This document shows, in pieces, positions 37,498 to 46,549 of a stretch of 64,000 nucleotides of DNA. How positions within the stretch are numbered: position 1 is the first letter of the stretch; every line of letters begins with the position of its first letter. The notes beneath the pieces are model-generated. The model had not been told where the DNA came from and did no database searches. It was given only the letters and a program-made list of their open reading frames with translations. A program made the translations under genes and the position numbers. The stretch spans positions 168,155 to 232,154 of the forward strand of contig CALXRL010000044.1 of the NCBI GenBank assembly GCA_944390735.1, read 5' to 3'. The stretch is from an uncultured Victivallales bacterium (GTDB lineage: Bacteria > Verrucomicrobiota > Lentisphaeria > Victivallales > UBA1829).

Positions 37498-37709
37498 CCC
37501 CCTGTCTTCGAAAAACTGGAAAATTTCCAGCTCAGCAAGCGGATCAGATGTCTGCACCGATCCTGCGGCAGACCGGCCAGGAGACAAAACGCCCTCTTCC
37601 TATTTCATGAAACGATGCCTTCTCCCTCCAGCACCGGAAATCCGAAGAGTCTCCTGACACGCTCCTTTTCCGGAGCGGATTTTTTCCCGAAGAGTCCAGT
37701 TCAGGGGGT

Positions 37710-37746
37710 TGACAAAATCAGGAAATCTGCTATTATTTAAAATAAT
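37710..37746 (+). promoter_or_regulatory. Promoter of cassette C with overlapping 14-bp palindrome
   Basis: TTGACA (37710-37715) and TATTAT (37732-37737) are 16 bp apart. The perfect palindrome ATTATTTAAATAAT (37733-37746) overlaps the -10 box and the transcription start, so a protein bound there would block initiation. It is the best candidate for the operator of the cassette C regulator. Confidence 0.7.
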
Positions 37747-37789
37747 GTATAATTTTTTAGACATTAATCTTAAAAACAGAAGAGCGGCG

Positions 37790-38806
37790 ATGGGAGAGAA
37801 AAAACAGATCCTGCGGACAGAGCCCGTCAAACAGTTCTTGATCCAAAGCGCAATAAAAGCGGGAAAGGAACAACTCCGTCTGATGGAGGAGATGGAACTG
37901 TGCAGAAAATTCGGCGTCTCCCGAGGAACGGTACGTCAGGCAATCGAAGAGACGATCCGTCTGGGATACACCACGCGTCTTCCCAAACGCCGCGGACTTT
38001 TTTCGGTTCCCGGAAACAGCCGCATTTCGGAAAAGAGCAGAATGATCGCACTCCTGTATGGCTGTCAGGACTTCTTCGTGGTACCGCAGTGGGACATGGC
38101 GATGATTTCCGGTTTTCTGGATGAATTGAGTCTGTCCGACAACTCCAATGTCTGTATTCCCAGAATGAACAAAATCACGCAGGAAACCCTCCTCTCGCTG
38201 GAAATGGACGCTCTGGCATGGTTCCATCCCCCCGAGGAGTATGCGCCGCTGATCCGCAATCTGATCGGACAGGGATATCCCATCGTCGCTGTACCGTTTC
38301 TCTATTCCGACGCCTATCATGAGGATTCCGAACACTATATTTTTGTGGAGTATCAGGGGGCGGCCAGAAAACGCGCGGAACTCCTGGCTCAGAACCACTG
38401 CCGCAATCTCCTGATCTGCGGCGGAAGTCCTCTCTCCATCCGTCTGCTGGAAAAGGAGTTCCGCAAAACTCCCCTGGCGGAAAATGTCTTTACTTCCGAT
38501 GGACCCCTCTCTTCCCTGCAGACTATCCTCCGGAACGAAACGATTGATGCCATCTTTTCCTTTGGCGGAATTTCCCTCTATCAAACCGTAATACAGGCGG
38601 TCCGGGCCCTTCCCGATCCGCGGAAAATCCTCATCCAGATTGATCCGGGCATCACGGAAAGATCGCTGATCAACCAGAATCCCGATCTGCGCATTCTGAC
38701 CGGGGATCTCGACTCGCTTATCTGCAGCCGCGCACGGGACGTCGGAACAAAAACCGCGCTCCGATTAAAAGACATTTTGAAAAAAAGAGAGGTGGAAAGA
38801 AAATGA
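37790..38806 (+). CDS. GntR-type regulator with LacI-like sensor domain (cassette C)
   Basis: A 338-residue regulator. The DNA-binding part (about 10-70) has RLMEEMELCRKFGVSRGTVRQAIEETIRLGY, a GntR-type winged helix. The remaining 260 residues resemble a divergent LacI-like periplasmic-binding fold. The ATG at 37790 is chosen because in-frame starts further upstream (37709, 37745) lie in or right next to the promoter. It diverges from the cassette B regulator and overlaps the following pseudopilin-like gene by ATGA, so regulator and pilin are co-translated. Confidence 0.82.
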   Translation: MGEKKQILRTEPVKQFLIQSAIKAGKEQLRLMEEMELCRKFGVSRGTVRQAIEETIRLGYTTRLPKRRGLFSVPGNSRISEKSRMIALLYGCQDFFVVPQWDMAMISGFLDELSLSDNSNVCIPRMNKITQETLLSLEMDALAWFHPPEEYAPLIRNLIGQGYPIVAVPFLYSDAYHEDSEHYIFVEYQGAARKRAELLAQNHCRNLLICGGSPLSIRLLEKEFRKTPLAENVFTSDGPLSSLQTILRNETIDAIFSFGGISLYQTVIQAVRALPDPRKILIQIDPGITERSLINQNPDLRILTGDLDSLICSRARDVGTKTALRLKDILKKREVERK

Positions 38807-39639
38807 GACAGCCGGATCCAAGTTTTACATTAATAGAACTTCTGATCGTGATTGCAGTTATTGCAATTCTTTCTTCCCTTCTTCTTCCTTCCCTGAATTC
38901 CTCCGTACGGAAAGCGCTGGCCATCAGCTGTGCATCCAACATGAAGTCAATCGGGAGCGCGGAGCACATGTATCTCGGAGATTTCGACTATGTCGTTCCA
39001 TACAATTACAAACCGCGGGAAAATGGAAGCGTTTCCCCGGAGGTCCCGTTCACCAATGCGTTGAATGGTGGAATCGGAGATCGGAGATCAGCAGGACCCT
39101 ACGGAGTTTATTTTCAGTCTGGAATCGGAAAGGGTGGAACTTATAAATGTCCGGCGGAAAAACGGGAACCGAACTTCGGTCCCGTCGGGGTCTGGCCTCA
39201 TGGTCACTACGGCGCCAACACCAATCTGCATGCCCACCTGATCCCGTCCAGCGAGGAGGAGTGGACGGAAATGAGAACGAAGTTCCGGAAAAGCAGTTTC
39301 TCTCTTCAGCCGGGCAGCACAATCAGTTTCGGCGATATCGGACTGCTCTACAAAAACGGGGCTATTGAGGTCAATCCATGTCGGGACGCGGTCTCCACCA
39401 TTTCCTATTTCAACTATCGGCACGGAGTCGGGGATTCGCGCGAAATGAGCGCGAAGAGTCTCGGGGATGACAGCATGCCGCCGGGAATGTTCCCGAAGGG
39501 CACCGCCACGATCCTCTATTTCGACGGTCATACCGCTTTCCGAACCGCCGACTCCCTGTATTTCCTTCCGGAACCCCCGCTCTATCCGGGAACCAACCGT
39601 TATTCAAGGGCCCTTGTTCAGGGACTTCAGAAACAGTAA
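38803..39639 (+). CDS. Pseudopilin-like protein (cassette C)
   Basis: A 278-residue protein with a prepilin-type N-terminus: a seven-residue leader ending in Ser, then FTLIELLIVIAVIAIL with the conserved Glu, then LLLPSLNSSVRKALAIS. The cleavage position has Ser in place of Gly. The C-terminal signature is P-X9-DG with YFDGHTAF, so the His is replaced by Pro. The start codon overlaps the stop of the regulator gene, and a GGAAAG-like site lies upstream. The next gene, a giant glycosidase, starts 11 bp after its stop. Confidence 0.86.
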   Translation: MRQPDPSFTLIELLIVIAVIAILSSLLLPSLNSSVRKALAISCASNMKSIGSAEHMYLGDFDYVVPYNYKPRENGSVSPEVPFTNALNGGIGDRRSAGPYGVYFQSGIGKGGTYKCPAEKREPNFGPVGVWPHGHYGANTNLHAHLIPSSEEEWTEMRTKFRKSSFSLQPGSTISFGDIGLLYKNGAIEVNPCRDAVSTISYFNYRHGVGDSREMSAKSLGDDSMPPGMFPKGTATILYFDGHTAFRTADSLYFLPEPPLYPGTNRYSRALVQGLQKQ

Positions 39640-39650
39640 AGGAGAAAACT

Positions 39651-42600
39651 ATGTCTTGGTTGAACATCAGCATGATGGGTGTCATGGCTCTTCTGTGTTC
39701 CTCATACACCGTTTTCGGCGCTCAGGTCTGCCATTTTGACTCGCCCGGGGAGATTGCGGACTTTCTGAAACGGAAGAATCCGGAAGCATATTTTGAATCC
39801 GGGAAGAAGGCCGCGGGCGCAGGATCGCTGAAAGCCTCCGGTCTTTCGCGCACGTTCCGGCCGGAAGAGAAAATTTCCAAAGTCTCATTTTTTATTTACG
39901 ACGATACGTTTTCCGCACGGAAAACAGAATTGAACACGCTTCAGTTCCAGTTTGCCGGAACCGACAACAGCAAGGAGCGGATCTCCCGCTGGCAGCTGAT
40001 CAAAGCGAAGTCCGGCTGGCAGCTGCGGTATACGGAAGCGAACGGAATCCGACGTTTTTTCCGTCTGACCGAAGCGCCGTCTCACGGAGGCTGGCTCCGG
40101 GTGGATATCGTAAGATGCGGGACCGGAAAGGCAAACTGGATCATTGCCCTGGACGGGCATGAAATCGTCCGGACCTATGAACCCTACGACCGGCTCCATT
40201 CCATCGGATGCAGCGGATTCCCGTTCTATGACGAATTCCGCGCGGATTCCGACAACACCTTCCGTCCCGGCGCCGTCGCCGCAATTTTTCCGTCCAACCG
40301 CTACGGCTCCGTTCTCCTGAAGCCCGGGGAAAAACTGACCGTTCCCCTCAAGGCCGGACGCAAACTGGAAGCGGGAGAGATCATAACGCTGAATCTGCTG
40401 AACGGCCGTTCGGAAACGGTCCGGACCACCAGCGGAATCCCGGCTCTGCGAAACGGGGTATGGAACATGACTCTGGAAACGCCTCCGCGTTCGGGCCTCT
40501 ATACTCTGGAGACCCGCACCGGACGGAAAGGAGAGGCTCCGGAAGTCACGCGCCGCAGCATGGATCTTCAATTTCTGAATCCCGCCTTCCGGAATTCCGC
40601 GGCAGAGGCACCGATCCGTCTTTCGGACGCCTGCTGGGAATTCCTTCCGCTGGGCTCGTTCAATCCCCGCATCCATCCTCTGACCCTTCAGGAGCCGGAA
40701 AAAGGGATTTTCCGGATACCGGAGCATGTCCCGGCAGACTGGAACTCCGCAAAATCAATACGCGGAGAATGGATGAACCTGACAGATCATTTTAAGATCG
40801 GACAGAGCTGGTATGCGGGATGGTATCGGCAGAGAACACCTCTTCCCCGCGAGTGGAAGGGGAAACGGGTCCGGATCCTGATCGACGATCCGCAGACGAT
40901 CGCAACACTCTTCTTCAACGGCCGCAAATCCGGCACACTGGAGTGGCCGGGCGGAGTTCTGGATGTCACCGAAGCCGTCCGTCCGGGGGAAGAAAATGAG
41001 ATTGCCATTCATGTACAGGCGAATCCGCTTCATGGGTATTACAAGGCGGCACGGGAGATTCTGGGGAGCAGTTTCCGCCCACTGCTGCCCGCCTGGCGCG
41101 GACTGCCGGGGGATGTGGTGCTTTTCCCCGAATCGCGGAGCGCTTCTCTGGAACACGTCTCCATCCGGCCCTCGGTCCGGAAGAAACGGCTCGACGCCGT
41201 CTTCGACTGCGCCAACCTGACGCCGGGAAAACGCTACACCCTCCGCTGCGCAGTCTCCTCCGCTGGAAAAACGGTCCGGAACTTCCCGCAGAAGACATTC
41301 CTTGCCCAAAAGGAGAACGAAACGCATTTCCTCTCCTGCGACTGGAACGATCCCGTTCTCTGGGAGCTGGGGAGCCCGTACCTCTATGATCTGAACGGCG
41401 CCCTTCTGAACGCGGACGGCTCCGTTTCCGACACACTCTGGCCGCAGCGTTTCGGATTCCGGGAAGTCTGGACGGAAAATTCCCTTCTCTATCTCAACGG
41501 AAGAAAACTGACGCTGTTCGACGACAACGGCACTCTCCCCGCGGTTCCGGAATCGGTTCTTCTTCAGGAATCCTTCGGCTTCACCAGTTTCTACCACTAT
41601 CCGGGAGCCCGGAACGCCAGAGCTCTGGACGAGGCAGGCCTCAGCAGCGGACGGGACTCCGCATTTCTTCCGGCCTCGCGGGTGGCCTCTCAGCTGGCGT
41701 CCGCGGGAAAGGCCGACGATGCGCGCTTCTGGCGCACGGCGGAACAAGTGATCCGCCATCAGGTCCGGAGGCGTGAAAATCATCCGGCAATTTTTTTCCA
41801 CTACGGTCCGATGGGCGGCGGAATGGCCCGCAACGGAGGAGCGTACAACCCGCTGTTCCAGAACGGAACCTGGTACAACCGGAACGAGGGAAAAGAACCG
41901 TATGTTTCCATGATTTCCGCCGCAAGAAGAATCTATTCGCTGGTGCGGAAGAACGATCCGCAGCGCCTGATCGTGGCGCAGGATTCCGGAAGTCTGAACG
42001 ACACCATGATGATTACCGAATACCGCGGATTTCAAGCGCTTCAGGAGATGATCGAGATCGGCTCATTCTGGCGGAAAGTCTCCTCCAAACCGTTTTTCAT
42101 CTCCGAGGAGGCCGCACCGTTTCAGGCGAACTGGACCGACGCCTGTGCACAGGGAAAAGGCTGGAACGGCGTTCCCTGTTTCCATGAATGGGCGGCGATC
42201 ACGGATGGAGACGATGCCATGATCCGCAGCGCAGACGACAACCGGCAGCTTGCCGCATTGGAACAGTCTGTCCGGACCCGGCGGGAAAAACTCCCGGAAA
42301 AGGACCGGGCCGGACGGATGCGGATCCGCATGACCTCCTCGATCGGCACAAACGGACTGAATCATGCCCGTGCGGAAAAGATCACTGCGGATCGGACACG
42401 TGCGCAGGTGTTCTTCTGGCGTGCGGACCACCTCGGTCTTCTGAATTTCCAGTATATCCCCCGGTTTCCCGGCAGAAACGCTCTGATTGCGGAAGTCCAG
42501 GCGCCCGTGACCGGATTTCTGGCAGGAACGTCCGAAAGCAAAACGGCTCAGAATCATATCTTCCGGCCCGGCGAGCAGTTTGATCGGATTGCGATTCTCC

Positions 42601-45164
42601 TGAACAATACCGCGCGGGCCGAAAAGCTGACATGCCGGTGGAAACTGGAACTGGACGGCCGCGTTCTGAAACACGGAAAGGAGGAACGCACCATCCCGCC
42701 GGGAGAGACGGTTTCCGTTCCGCTAACCTGTTCTCTTCCTTCCGGGACACGGGACAGGCAGGGACTCCTCACGGTCGAGTTTCTGCGGAATGGAAAACTT
42801 CTGCGCACGGACACCTGTCCGATTGACATTCTGGCAAAGGAAACCTCCCCCCTGTCATGCCGCATTGCCCTGGTCGACCCGGAACTCCAGACCGCAAGAC
42901 TTCTGGACAAACTCGGCATTCCCTATCGCTTTCTGATGTTCGACGAGGATTTCTCCGGATTCGATCTGATCATTTTCGGACGCCGCGCCTTCCGCTATGA
43001 AACCGGCCTTCTTCCCGCCGGACGCAATCTCGGGGACCTGCTGCGCAGCGGAAAGAAAATTCTGGTCATGGAACAGGAGGAATCCACATTGCGCACGCGG
43101 TTCGGATTCCGCACCGAATACAGCTCCTCCCGCAGTGTGTTCGGGCGTCTCGGAAGCGGATCGGCGCTTCTGGACGGACTTCCCGACCGCGTACTGAATC
43201 ACTGGCGCGGGTCCGCCACACTCACCGATGGGTATGCTCCCGCCCGGGAGAAAGGAACTCCCCGCCCCGACGAACACTTCGGCAACGGCGGAACGTGGAA
43301 CTATCTCTGGAACGACGGGGAACGGCATCCGCGCCCGATGAAATGGGGCAATACGCACAATGTGGCAACGGTCACGGTCATCAAGCCCGATACGGGGAAC
43401 TTCCGGACGCTCGTCGACTGCGAATACGCGCTCAACTATGCCGCAGCCTGGGAACTGGAGTACGGAAGAGGACGCATCGTCTTCAATCAGCTTGATGTCT
43501 GCGGACGCACGGAAAGCGATCCCGCCGCGGAACGGTTTTTCCGCAATCTTCTCCGACACACCGCGTCGCCGGAACCGTTCCGCGACATCGTCTGCGCCGG
43601 AGACGATGCGGAGCAGCTGCTCCGGAGACTGAACATTCCGTTTGAACGGACCGACCGGCCGGATCCCGGGAAGCATCTGTTCCTCCTCGGGAAACGCGCC
43701 CCCGCCGGACTTCACGACTTTGTCCTGCGCGGAGGAACGGTCTTCTCCCTTCCGAAAACGGAAGCGGAACTGAAAGAGCTGAATCTGCCCTTCCCCATTT
43801 CGGCAACACCGCGCATGATGAACCAGGGTCGGATCAAAGAGGGGAAACACCCGCTTCTGCGCGGACTCTCCAATGCGGATTTCTTCTGGAAAGGGAATCT
43901 GCAAATTCACCGGATCGAGTCCATTCCGAAAAACGGATTTCTCGCAGCGGATGGAATTCTTGCCGACATTCCCTGCGGGAAAGGCCGGTATGTCTTCTGT
44001 CAGATCTCTCCCGAGGCCTTCGGCGACACCGGGATGGACCACTGGCTTCTCCCTTCCGAACGGCGGACGGAACGGACCATCGCACTGCTGCTGAGCAATC
44101 TTCATGGCCGACTGGCCGCCCCCGCCTTTCTGAACCCGCCGGGAGGAACGGAGACGTTTGAACGCAGCATTGCAATGGACGGAGCCTGGAGCGTCGCCAA
44201 GGGGAGCCTTGAAAACGAGACTCCTCCACCGGAACAGTCCGCGCTCTGGAGAAGCGTGACGCTCCCCTGCAACCTCGCAAAAGCCATGCCGGACCAGGCG
44301 GATCGCCACGGTCGTTTCTGGTACCGGAAACGCTTCCCGTGGAACGCCGGAAAACAGAGAATCCAGCTGAAAATCGCAGGAATCAGCGGAGAGAACCGCC
44401 TCTGGATCAACGGGAAACTGATCGGAGTCACCGATTCGGAAACGGATGTCAACGCCGTCGCCACGATCCCGCGCGATTATCCGGTGCCTCCGGGAACGCT
44501 GCGGGACGGAACCAATGAAATTCTGATCCGCGTGGATTATGAAACGGATGCCTCTCTCGGACTCCGCGGCAGCACCGGAGATCTGCTGTTCCCGTTTGAA
44601 TTCCACCTTTTCTCCAGCGGAGGAAAAACACCGCTTCCCCCGGTTCTGGATCTGACGGAGAACGAGGGCTGGCGCGCACAGAAAGTGACCGGTCCTTCGG
44701 ATCCCTGGCAGGTGGAAAAAAGTATTCCGGTGCGACTTCCGGTCACGCTTCAGACCTGTCTTCCGGAGTGGAGCGGCAAATCCGGCTGGTTCCGGATTTG
44801 CAGGGAGATCCAGCTTCCGGCCATGCCGGGAGCGGACGCATCGCCCTCGCTCCGAATCGGAGCCGTCGATGACGAGGATATCGTCTACCTCAACGGCAGG
44901 GAGATCGGACGGACCACCCGGAAAACCAATCCCTCCGACTACTGGCGGGCGGAACGCCGCTATCCGATTCCTCCCGGACTGCTGAAAAGCGGAATCAACC
45001 GGATCGAAATTCTTCTCCGCGATTTCAACGGAAGCGGCGGAATCTCGGCACCGGTACGCCTGCTCTTCCGCTCGGAGGAGCAGAACCGGAAGGAGCTCCT
45101 GAAAAACGGATATCTGCATCCGGTCGGGCGCGCCGACGATCCCTACTGGCATCACGGCTTCTGA
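39651..45164 (+). CDS. Giant secreted GH2-like multidomain protein
   Basis: An 1837-residue protein with a signal peptide (about 1-23). In rough order it holds a LamG-like beta-sandwich (to about 220), an Ig-like domain, a GH2 sugar-binding-like domain (about 330-480), a GH2 Ig-like domain, a short TIM-barrel region (about 610-870), two amidotransferase-like regions (about 1065-1240 and 1310-1500) and two C-terminal galactose-binding-like domains (about 1510-1640, 1660-1815). In the barrel HPAIFFHYGPMGGG near 709 replaces the NE acid/base motif, while KPFFISEEAAPF near 815 keeps the likely nucleophile position. It may be a divergent or inactive GH2 relative. A GGAG site precedes the ATG, and a strong terminator follows. 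Confidence 0.75.
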   Translation: MSWLNISMMGVMALLCSSYTVFGAQVCHFDSPGEIADFLKRKNPEAYFESGKKAAGAGSLKASGLSRTFRPEEKISKVSFFIYDDTFSARKTELNTLQFQFAGTDNSKERISRWQLIKAKSGWQLRYTEANGIRRFFRLTEAPSHGGWLRVDIVRCGTGKANWIIALDGHEIVRTYEPYDRLHSIGCSGFPFYDEFRADSDNTFRPGAVAAIFPSNRYGSVLLKPGEKLTVPLKAGRKLEAGEIITLNLLNGRSETVRTTSGIPALRNGVWNMTLETPPRSGLYTLETRTGRKGEAPEVTRRSMDLQFLNPAFRNSAAEAPIRLSDACWEFLPLGSFNPRIHPLTLQEPEKGIFRIPEHVPADWNSAKSIRGEWMNLTDHFKIGQSWYAGWYRQRTPLPREWKGKRVRILIDDPQTIATLFFNGRKSGTLEWPGGVLDVTEAVRPGEENEIAIHVQANPLHGYYKAAREILGSSFRPLLPAWRGLPGDVVLFPESRSASLEHVSIRPSVRKKRLDAVFDCANLTPGKRYTLRCAVSSAGKTVRNFPQKTFLAQKENETHFLSCDWNDPVLWELGSPYLYDLNGALLNADGSVSDTLWPQRFGFREVWTENSLLYLNGRKLTLFDDNGTLPAVPESVLLQESFGFTSFYHYPGARNARALDEAGLSSGRDSAFLPASRVASQLASAGKADDARFWRTAEQVIRHQVRRRENHPAIFFHYGPMGGGMARNGGAYNPLFQNGTWYNRNEGKEPYVSMISAARRIYSLVRKNDPQRLIVAQDSGSLNDTMMITEYRGFQALQEMIEIGSFWRKVSSKPFFISEEAAPFQANWTDACAQGKGWNGVPCFHEWAAITDGDDAMIRSADDNRQLAALEQSVRTRREKLPEKDRAGRMRIRMTSSIGTNGLNHARAEKITADRTRAQVFFWRADHLGLLNFQYIPRFPGRNALIAEVQAPVTGFLAGTSESKTAQNHIFRPGEQFDRIAILLNNTARAEKLTCRWKLELDGRVLKHGKEERTIPPGETVSVPLTCSLPSGTRDRQGLLTVEFLRNGKLLRTDTCPIDILAKETSPLSCRIALVDPELQTARLLDKLGIPYRFLMFDEDFSGFDLIIFGRRAFRYETGLLPAGRNLGDLLRSGKKILVMEQEESTLRTRFGFRTEYSSSRSVFGRLGSGSALLDGLPDRVLNHWRGSATLTDGYAPAREKGTPRPDEHFGNGGTWNYLWNDGERHPRPMKWGNTHNVATVTVIKPDTGNFRTLVDCEYALNYAAAWELEYGRGRIVFNQLDVCGRTESDPAAERFFRNLLRHTASPEPFRDIVCAGDDAEQLLRRLNIPFERTDRPDPGKHLFLLGKRAPAGLHDFVLRGGTVFSLPKTEAELKELNLPFPISATPRMMNQGRIKEGKHPLLRGLSNADFFWKGNLQIHRIESIPKNGFLAADGILADIPCGKGRYVFCQISPEAFGDTGMDHWLLPSERRTERTIALLLSNLHGRLAAPAFLNPPGGTETFERSIAMDGAWSVAKGSLENETPPPEQSALWRSVTLPCNLAKAMPDQADRHGRFWYRKRFPWNAGKQRIQLKIAGISGENRLWINGKLIGVTDSETDVNAVATIPRDYPVPPGTLRDGTNEILIRVDYETDASLGLRGSTGDLLFPFEFHLFSSGGKTPLPPVLDLTENEGWRAQKVTGPSDPWQVEKSIPVRLPVTLQTCLPEWSGKSGWFRICREIQLPAMPGADASPSLRIGAVDDEDIVYLNGREIGRTTRKTNPSDYWRAERRYPIPPGLLKSGINRIEILLRDFNGSGGISAPVRLLFRSEEQNRKELLKNGYLHPVGRADDPYWHHGF

Positions 45165-45208
45165 TTCCGTTCTTTTCCTCGGGACGATTCCCTCTTTCCG
45201 CCTCTCCA

Positions 45209-45241
45209 CGGACCGGAAACGATCTCCGGTCCGTTTTTTTC
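45209..45241 (+). terminator. Rho-independent terminator of cassette C
   Basis: A perfect 9-bp stem (CGGACCGGA 45209-45217 with TCCGGTCCG 45225-45233) is followed by a run of eight Ts. It ends the regulator-pilin-GH2 transcript. Confidence 0.88.
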
Positions 45242-45249
45242 TTTTCCCC

Positions 45250-45277
45250 TTGCAAAAAAAAGAGGGCGGAGTATAGT
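45250..45277 (+). promoter_or_regulatory. Putative promoter of the fucosyltransferase-like gene
   Basis: TTGCAA (45250-45255) and TATAGT (45272-45277) are 16 bp apart, starting nine bases after the cassette C terminator and 41 bp before the start codon at 45318. Confidence 0.6.
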
Positions 45278-45317
45278 ATTGCCGGATCAAATCAATCACA
45301 GGCAAGGGTTTAGAAAG

Positions 45318-46442
45318 ATGAGCAACGTTTCCATGCCGTATTCGGAACCGGTCAGGCAGTCGGTCAAACAGACCGTCAGAAGGGGGATCAGACGGATGGT
45401 CAAACGCTGTTTCTTTCCGGAAATGCTTCAGGATTCCCCGCCGTTGTCTCTTCCATTCGGACTGCCGAATCTTCCGAAGGTGTATGTGCGCCGCTTCGGG
45501 GAGCGGAACCCGGACCGGACTTTCTATGTGATCTGGCGGGACCGGCTGGGATCCGGATTCTTTTCCAATCTGACCCAGGTGATTTCGCATCTGATTCTGG
45601 CGGAGAATCACGGCTGGATCCCCGTTGTGGATTATCAGAATTTCCGGACGATCTATCAGGAAAGGAGTCCCGTCAACGGAACAGCCAATGCGTGGGAATA
45701 CTATTTCAAGCCGCTCTCGCCGTATTCGCTGGAGGAGGTCTATTCCAGCAGGAACGTTCTGTTCGCCGACGGAACCGCCTGTCCGCCGTTTCCCTGCCGG
45801 AGCAACCGGGAGTACCGGTCGATTCTGAAACGATACATCCATCTTCAGGATTCCGTCGCGGAGGAGTTTTCCGAATTCCGGAAAATGCTGGAGAACACCT
45901 TCGTGCTGGGGATTCATTTCCGGGGCAAGGAGATGAACACAACACCCGGGCACCCCTTCGCTCCGACCGTCCGCCAGATGACAACCTGGACCGATCGGAT
46001 TCTGGAGAATCATCCGGTGGAGAAGATCTTTTTCTCCTCCGAGGAAAAGGATTATCTGGATCTGTTTGTGAAACGATACGGGAAACGGCTGCTTTTCCTT
46101 TCCTTCTTCCGCGTATCGAAAGTCAACGCGTACAATCTGAATCCGCGGCCGCTTCACCGCCATCTGCTCGGGAAGGAGGCGCTTCTGGATTCTCTCATGC
46201 TGAGCTGCTGCGACATTCTGCTCTGCGGGAAGTCGGGCATCACCAGCAACGCGGTCCGAAGCAGCCGGCGCCTGAAACTGGTCTATACGATTCACAACGG
46301 ATACAATTCCCGGAATCTTCTGGCGGCCAAATTTCTCTACCGCTTGAAAAAGCACCTGCCGCCCGGCGCCGGGGGACTCCGAAACGAAGTCGTCATCAGC
46401 CGATATCCGGAAATGGAGGACACTCTGTACGAACCGGTTTGA
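45318..46442 (+). CDS. Fucosyltransferase-like protein
   Basis: A 374-residue protein that looks like a GDP-fucose-dependent glycosyltransferase of the alpha-1,6/O-fucosyltransferase superfamily. The N-terminal region has SGFFSNLTQVISHLILAENHGWIPVVD, and the nucleotide-sugar motif is GIHFRGKEMN (about 213-222), close to the H-x-R-G-x-D/E motif of the family. The later region FFSSEEKDYLDLFVKRYG and LLCGKSGITSNAV also fit. There is no signal peptide, so it should act in the cytoplasm, perhaps on capsule, O-antigen or glycoprotein glycans. It is a single-gene unit; the acceptor is unknown. The ATG at 45318 is used, with another ATG at 45333. Confidence 0.7.
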   Translation: MSNVSMPYSEPVRQSVKQTVRRGIRRMVKRCFFPEMLQDSPPLSLPFGLPNLPKVYVRRFGERNPDRTFYVIWRDRLGSGFFSNLTQVISHLILAENHGWIPVVDYQNFRTIYQERSPVNGTANAWEYYFKPLSPYSLEEVYSSRNVLFADGTACPPFPCRSNREYRSILKRYIHLQDSVAEEFSEFRKMLENTFVLGIHFRGKEMNTTPGHPFAPTVRQMTTWTDRILENHPVEKIFFSSEEKDYLDLFVKRYGKRLLFLSFFRVSKVNAYNLNPRPLHRHLLGKEALLDSLMLSCCDILLCGKSGITSNAVRSSRRLKLVYTIHNGYNSRNLLAAKFLYRLKKHLPPGAGGLRNEVVISRYPEMEDTLYEPV

Positions 46443-46521
46443 TCCCCCTCCTCCGGGAACTCGCGGAAGAGCACTTCGCCGGGAATGCGTTTTCCGGAAG
46501 CCCGGCCGGACGGCAGGGAAT

Positions 46522-46549
46522 CCTTTGAGGGTCCCGGAGCACTCAAAGG
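46522..46549. terminator. Hairpin between two convergent genes
   Basis: CCTTTGAG (46522-46529) pairs with CTCAAAGG (46542-46549). It lies at the end of the minus-strand regulator gene and downstream of the fucosyltransferase-like gene. There is no T run on either strand, so it may only protect RNA 3' ends. Confidence 0.35.

Larger units (their letters stand above)
37436..37789. other. Divergent regulatory region between cassettes B and C
   Basis: A 354-bp gap between two divergently transcribed regulator genes. The left edge holds the cassette B promoter (37469-37497) and a TGTTA/TAACA inverted repeat. The right edge holds the cassette C promoter (37710-37737) and a 14-bp palindrome. The roughly 200 bp between them hold no recognisable gene. 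Confidence 0.7.
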
